NCBI RefSeq assembly: GCF_000190595.1
Contig: NC_015167.1
Coordinates: forward strand, 2,531,501-2,595,500
Direction: 5' to 3'
Length of the DNA: 64,000 bases
Source of the DNA: Cellulophaga lytica DSM 7489
GTDB lineage: Bacteria; Bacteroidota; Bacteroidia; Flavobacteriales; Flavobacteriaceae
Every line of letters begins with the position of its first letter. Position 1 is the first letter of the stretch. The position numbers and the translations under genes were made by a program. The notes beneath the pieces are model-generated. The model ran no database searches, had not been told where the DNA came from, and saw only the letters and a program-made list of their open reading frames with translations. This document shows, piece by piece, positions 63,052-64,000 of this stretch.

Positions 63052-63327
63052 ATGAGTAATCAGGAAAAATATTTAGAAGAACTTTTAGTTGAAGAAGAGG
63101 TAGCAAACAATAATGAAATAGTGTTGTTTAATGATGATGTAAATACTTTTGATCATGTGATAGACACACTGGTAGATGCTTGCGACCATACACCAATACA
63201 GGCAGAACAATGTGCTTTTTTGGTGCATTACAAAGGTAAATGTACCGTTAAAACCGGTTCATATAAAGATTTAGAACCAAGATGTAGCAAACTATTACAA
63301 GCAGGTTTAAGTGCAGAAATAGTTTAG
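63052..63327 (+). CDS. clpS: ATP-dependent Clp protease adaptor ClpS
   Basis: ClpS delivers N-degron substrates, proteins with bulky or aromatic N-terminal residues, to the ClpAP or ClpCP protease. The 91-residue protein has the family core: NEIVLFNDDVNTFDHVIDTLVDAC near residue 21-44, with the substrate-pocket residues of the NDD-x-N-T segment, and HTPIQAEQCAFLVHYKGKC. The tail is short. Its last four bases overlap the stop codon of the convergent gene at 63324, and its likely terminator lies inside that gene. Confidence 0.94.
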   Translation: MSNQEKYLEELLVEEEVANNNEIVLFNDDVNTFDHVIDTLVDACDHTPIQAEQCAFLVHYKGKCTVKTGSYKDLEPRCSKLLQAGLSAEIV

Positions 63328-64000
63328 TTTACAAGAATTTCATCAACAAAAACCCAGCTTTTGCCTCCAGGATTTGGATGCCAAGCTGGGTTTTTTGTTA
63401 TATTGACTACTTCAACTTTTACATATTTAGCCACTGTTTTATCAAAAGTTATATCGTAAAAAGAAATGGCATCATCTACATATTTTTGGGGAACAGGGAG
63501 TTTTACTGTTTTTATAAGAGTGTAATCTTTATTGTTAGTACTTGTCCATACTTTGTAACCAATAGGATTAAATATCCAGCTAGTAGGTTTAGTTAAAGAA
63601 CCAACAGAAACTGTACTTATCTCTTTAGGTTCATTAAAAGCAATGGTTGCATTTAAGTTTTCTCCTTGGTATGCTAACCATAAACCATCCTGAAAGTTTA
63701 TAGAACCTCTTTTTAAATCTTTTAAAGAATTTGCCCCATCTCCTTTGTAATTTTCATGAGGTTTTTTATCTAACCAAATAGAATCTAATTTTAAGCCACT
63801 TTTTTTTATGTTAGCAGTTACAACGCTACTTTGTTTCCAATCTTTTTTATGGGCATAAAACTTTATGGTTTTGGAGTCTGTAAGTTTAATAGGAGCAGTA
63901 TACTTAGTAGATGTAGTGTCTGGCTCAGTACCGTCTAAAGTGTAAAATATGTTTGCAGTTTTAAAAACGTGCGTAAGTTCTACATCAATTTCAGTATTAA
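63324..64000 (-). CDS. Chitobiase C-terminal-like plus discoidin-like protein, C-terminal fragment
   Basis: The minus-strand frame enters from the right edge and ends at TAA 63324-63326; 225 residues are visible, the start is outside. The first part reads TANIFYTLDGTEPDTTSTKY and APIKLTDSKTIKFYAHK, the pattern of the chitobiase/beta-hexosaminidase C-terminal domain, often called FN3-associated. A discoidin (F5/8 type C, CBM32-like) domain follows: LDSIWLDKKPHENYKGDG, FQDGLWLAYQGENLNATIAF, STVSVGSLTKP, IFNPIGYKVWTSTN, YVKVEVVN, and W-HPNPGGKSWVFVDEI. These domains accompany many secreted glycosidases and sugar-binding proteins. The catalytic part, if any, is not visible. Confidence 0.8.
   Translation of the reverse strand, partial: NTEIDVELTHVFKTANIFYTLDGTEPDTTSTKYTAPIKLTDSKTIKFYAHKKDWKQSSVVTANIKKSGLKLDSIWLDKKPHENYKGDGANSLKDLKRGSINFQDGLWLAYQGENLNATIAFNEPKEISTVSVGSLTKPTSWIFNPIGYKVWTSTNNKDYTLIKTVKLPVPQKYVDDAISFYDITFDKTVAKYVKVEVVNITKNPAWHPNPGGKSWVFVDEILVN
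63349..63394 (+). terminator. Terminator of prmA-clpS inside the convergent gene
   Basis: AAAACCCAGCTT and AAGCTGGGTTTT are perfect 12-bp inverted arms separated by 22 bases, followed by TTTTTT on the plus strand. The whole hairpin lies within the last 71 bases of the coding region of the minus-strand gene, starting 21 bases after the clpS stop codon. Confidence 0.75.

Overview
The window looks like a chromosomal segment of a marine member of the Flavobacteriaceae (phylum Bacteroidota). The DNA is strongly AT-rich by eye. Promoters follow the Bacteroidota pattern (a TTG element, about 19-22 bases, then TAnnTTTG), and genes generally lack Shine-Dalgarno sequences. Two proteins end in the type B sorting domain of the type IX secretion system (T9SS). 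Several Bacteroidota-typical families are present: DUF3857, DUF4293, DUF2911, DUF3667, the BT_3928 type and fused SecDF. A GH16 lipoprotein of agarase/porphyranase type suggests access to algal polysaccharides. I saw no insertion sequence, prophage, CRISPR array or integrase. Most of the window is core genome.

Layout. 1-6.9 kb: a cut-off lipoprotein, a DUF3857 protein, kdsA (Kdo for lipopolysaccharide), typA/bipA, a lipoprotein and polyphosphate glucokinase. 7-16 kb: GH16 enzyme, an NhaP2-type antiporter, an SMR (Gdx/SugE-like) exporter, a thioesterase, several unrecognised small genes, a SlyD-like isomerase, a CDF metal transporter and ftsE. 16-29 kb: a 1007-residue TPR protein paired with a plug-less outer-membrane barrel, an amidohydrolase, asnB, gyrB and a DUF6588 protein. 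29-39.3 kb: mdh, secDF and a seven-gene minus-strand run (folE, cysS, yidD, lgt, DUF192, GNAT, ModF-like ATPase). 39.3-45.5 kb: a surface block with two paralogous T9SS cargo proteins, an OmpP1/FadL barrel, and a Gly/Tyr/Trp- then Arg/Ser-rich lipoprotein gene broken by an in-frame stop. 45.6-51.5 kb: proS, two identical tRNA-Glu genes, rpsT, a membrane protein/lipoprotein pair, rho and DUF4293. 51.6-64 kb: AraC regulator, phosphoesterase, truA with a TTG start overlapping an ABC exporter, folP-cdaA-DUF3667, then a plus-strand run DUF1599, BT_3928-type, PH, GyrI-like, tpiA, prmA, clpS. A cut-off gene with chitobiase C-terminal-like and discoidin-like domains closes the window.

How the parts connect. 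Envelope biogenesis dominates: KdsA makes Kdo, Lgt lipidates the many lipoproteins seen here, SecDF and YidD support membrane insertion, FtsE supports division, and the TPR/barrel and T9SS proteins populate the outer surface. Translation and its control (TypA, CysS, ProS, tRNA-Glu, S20, TruA, PrmA) form the second theme. Convergent genes are usually separated by short bidirectional intrinsic terminators. Two junctions break this rule: exporter/DUF3667 has one base between genes, and clpS overlaps its neighbour with its terminator inside the neighbour's coding sequence.

I did not find a clearly new multi-gene system. The best leads are the interrupted low-complexity lipoprotein, the TPR/barrel pair, the T9SS cargo pair with a shared N-terminal domain, the ModF-like protein with a dead first ATPase half, and the terminator embedded in coding sequence at the clpS junction.
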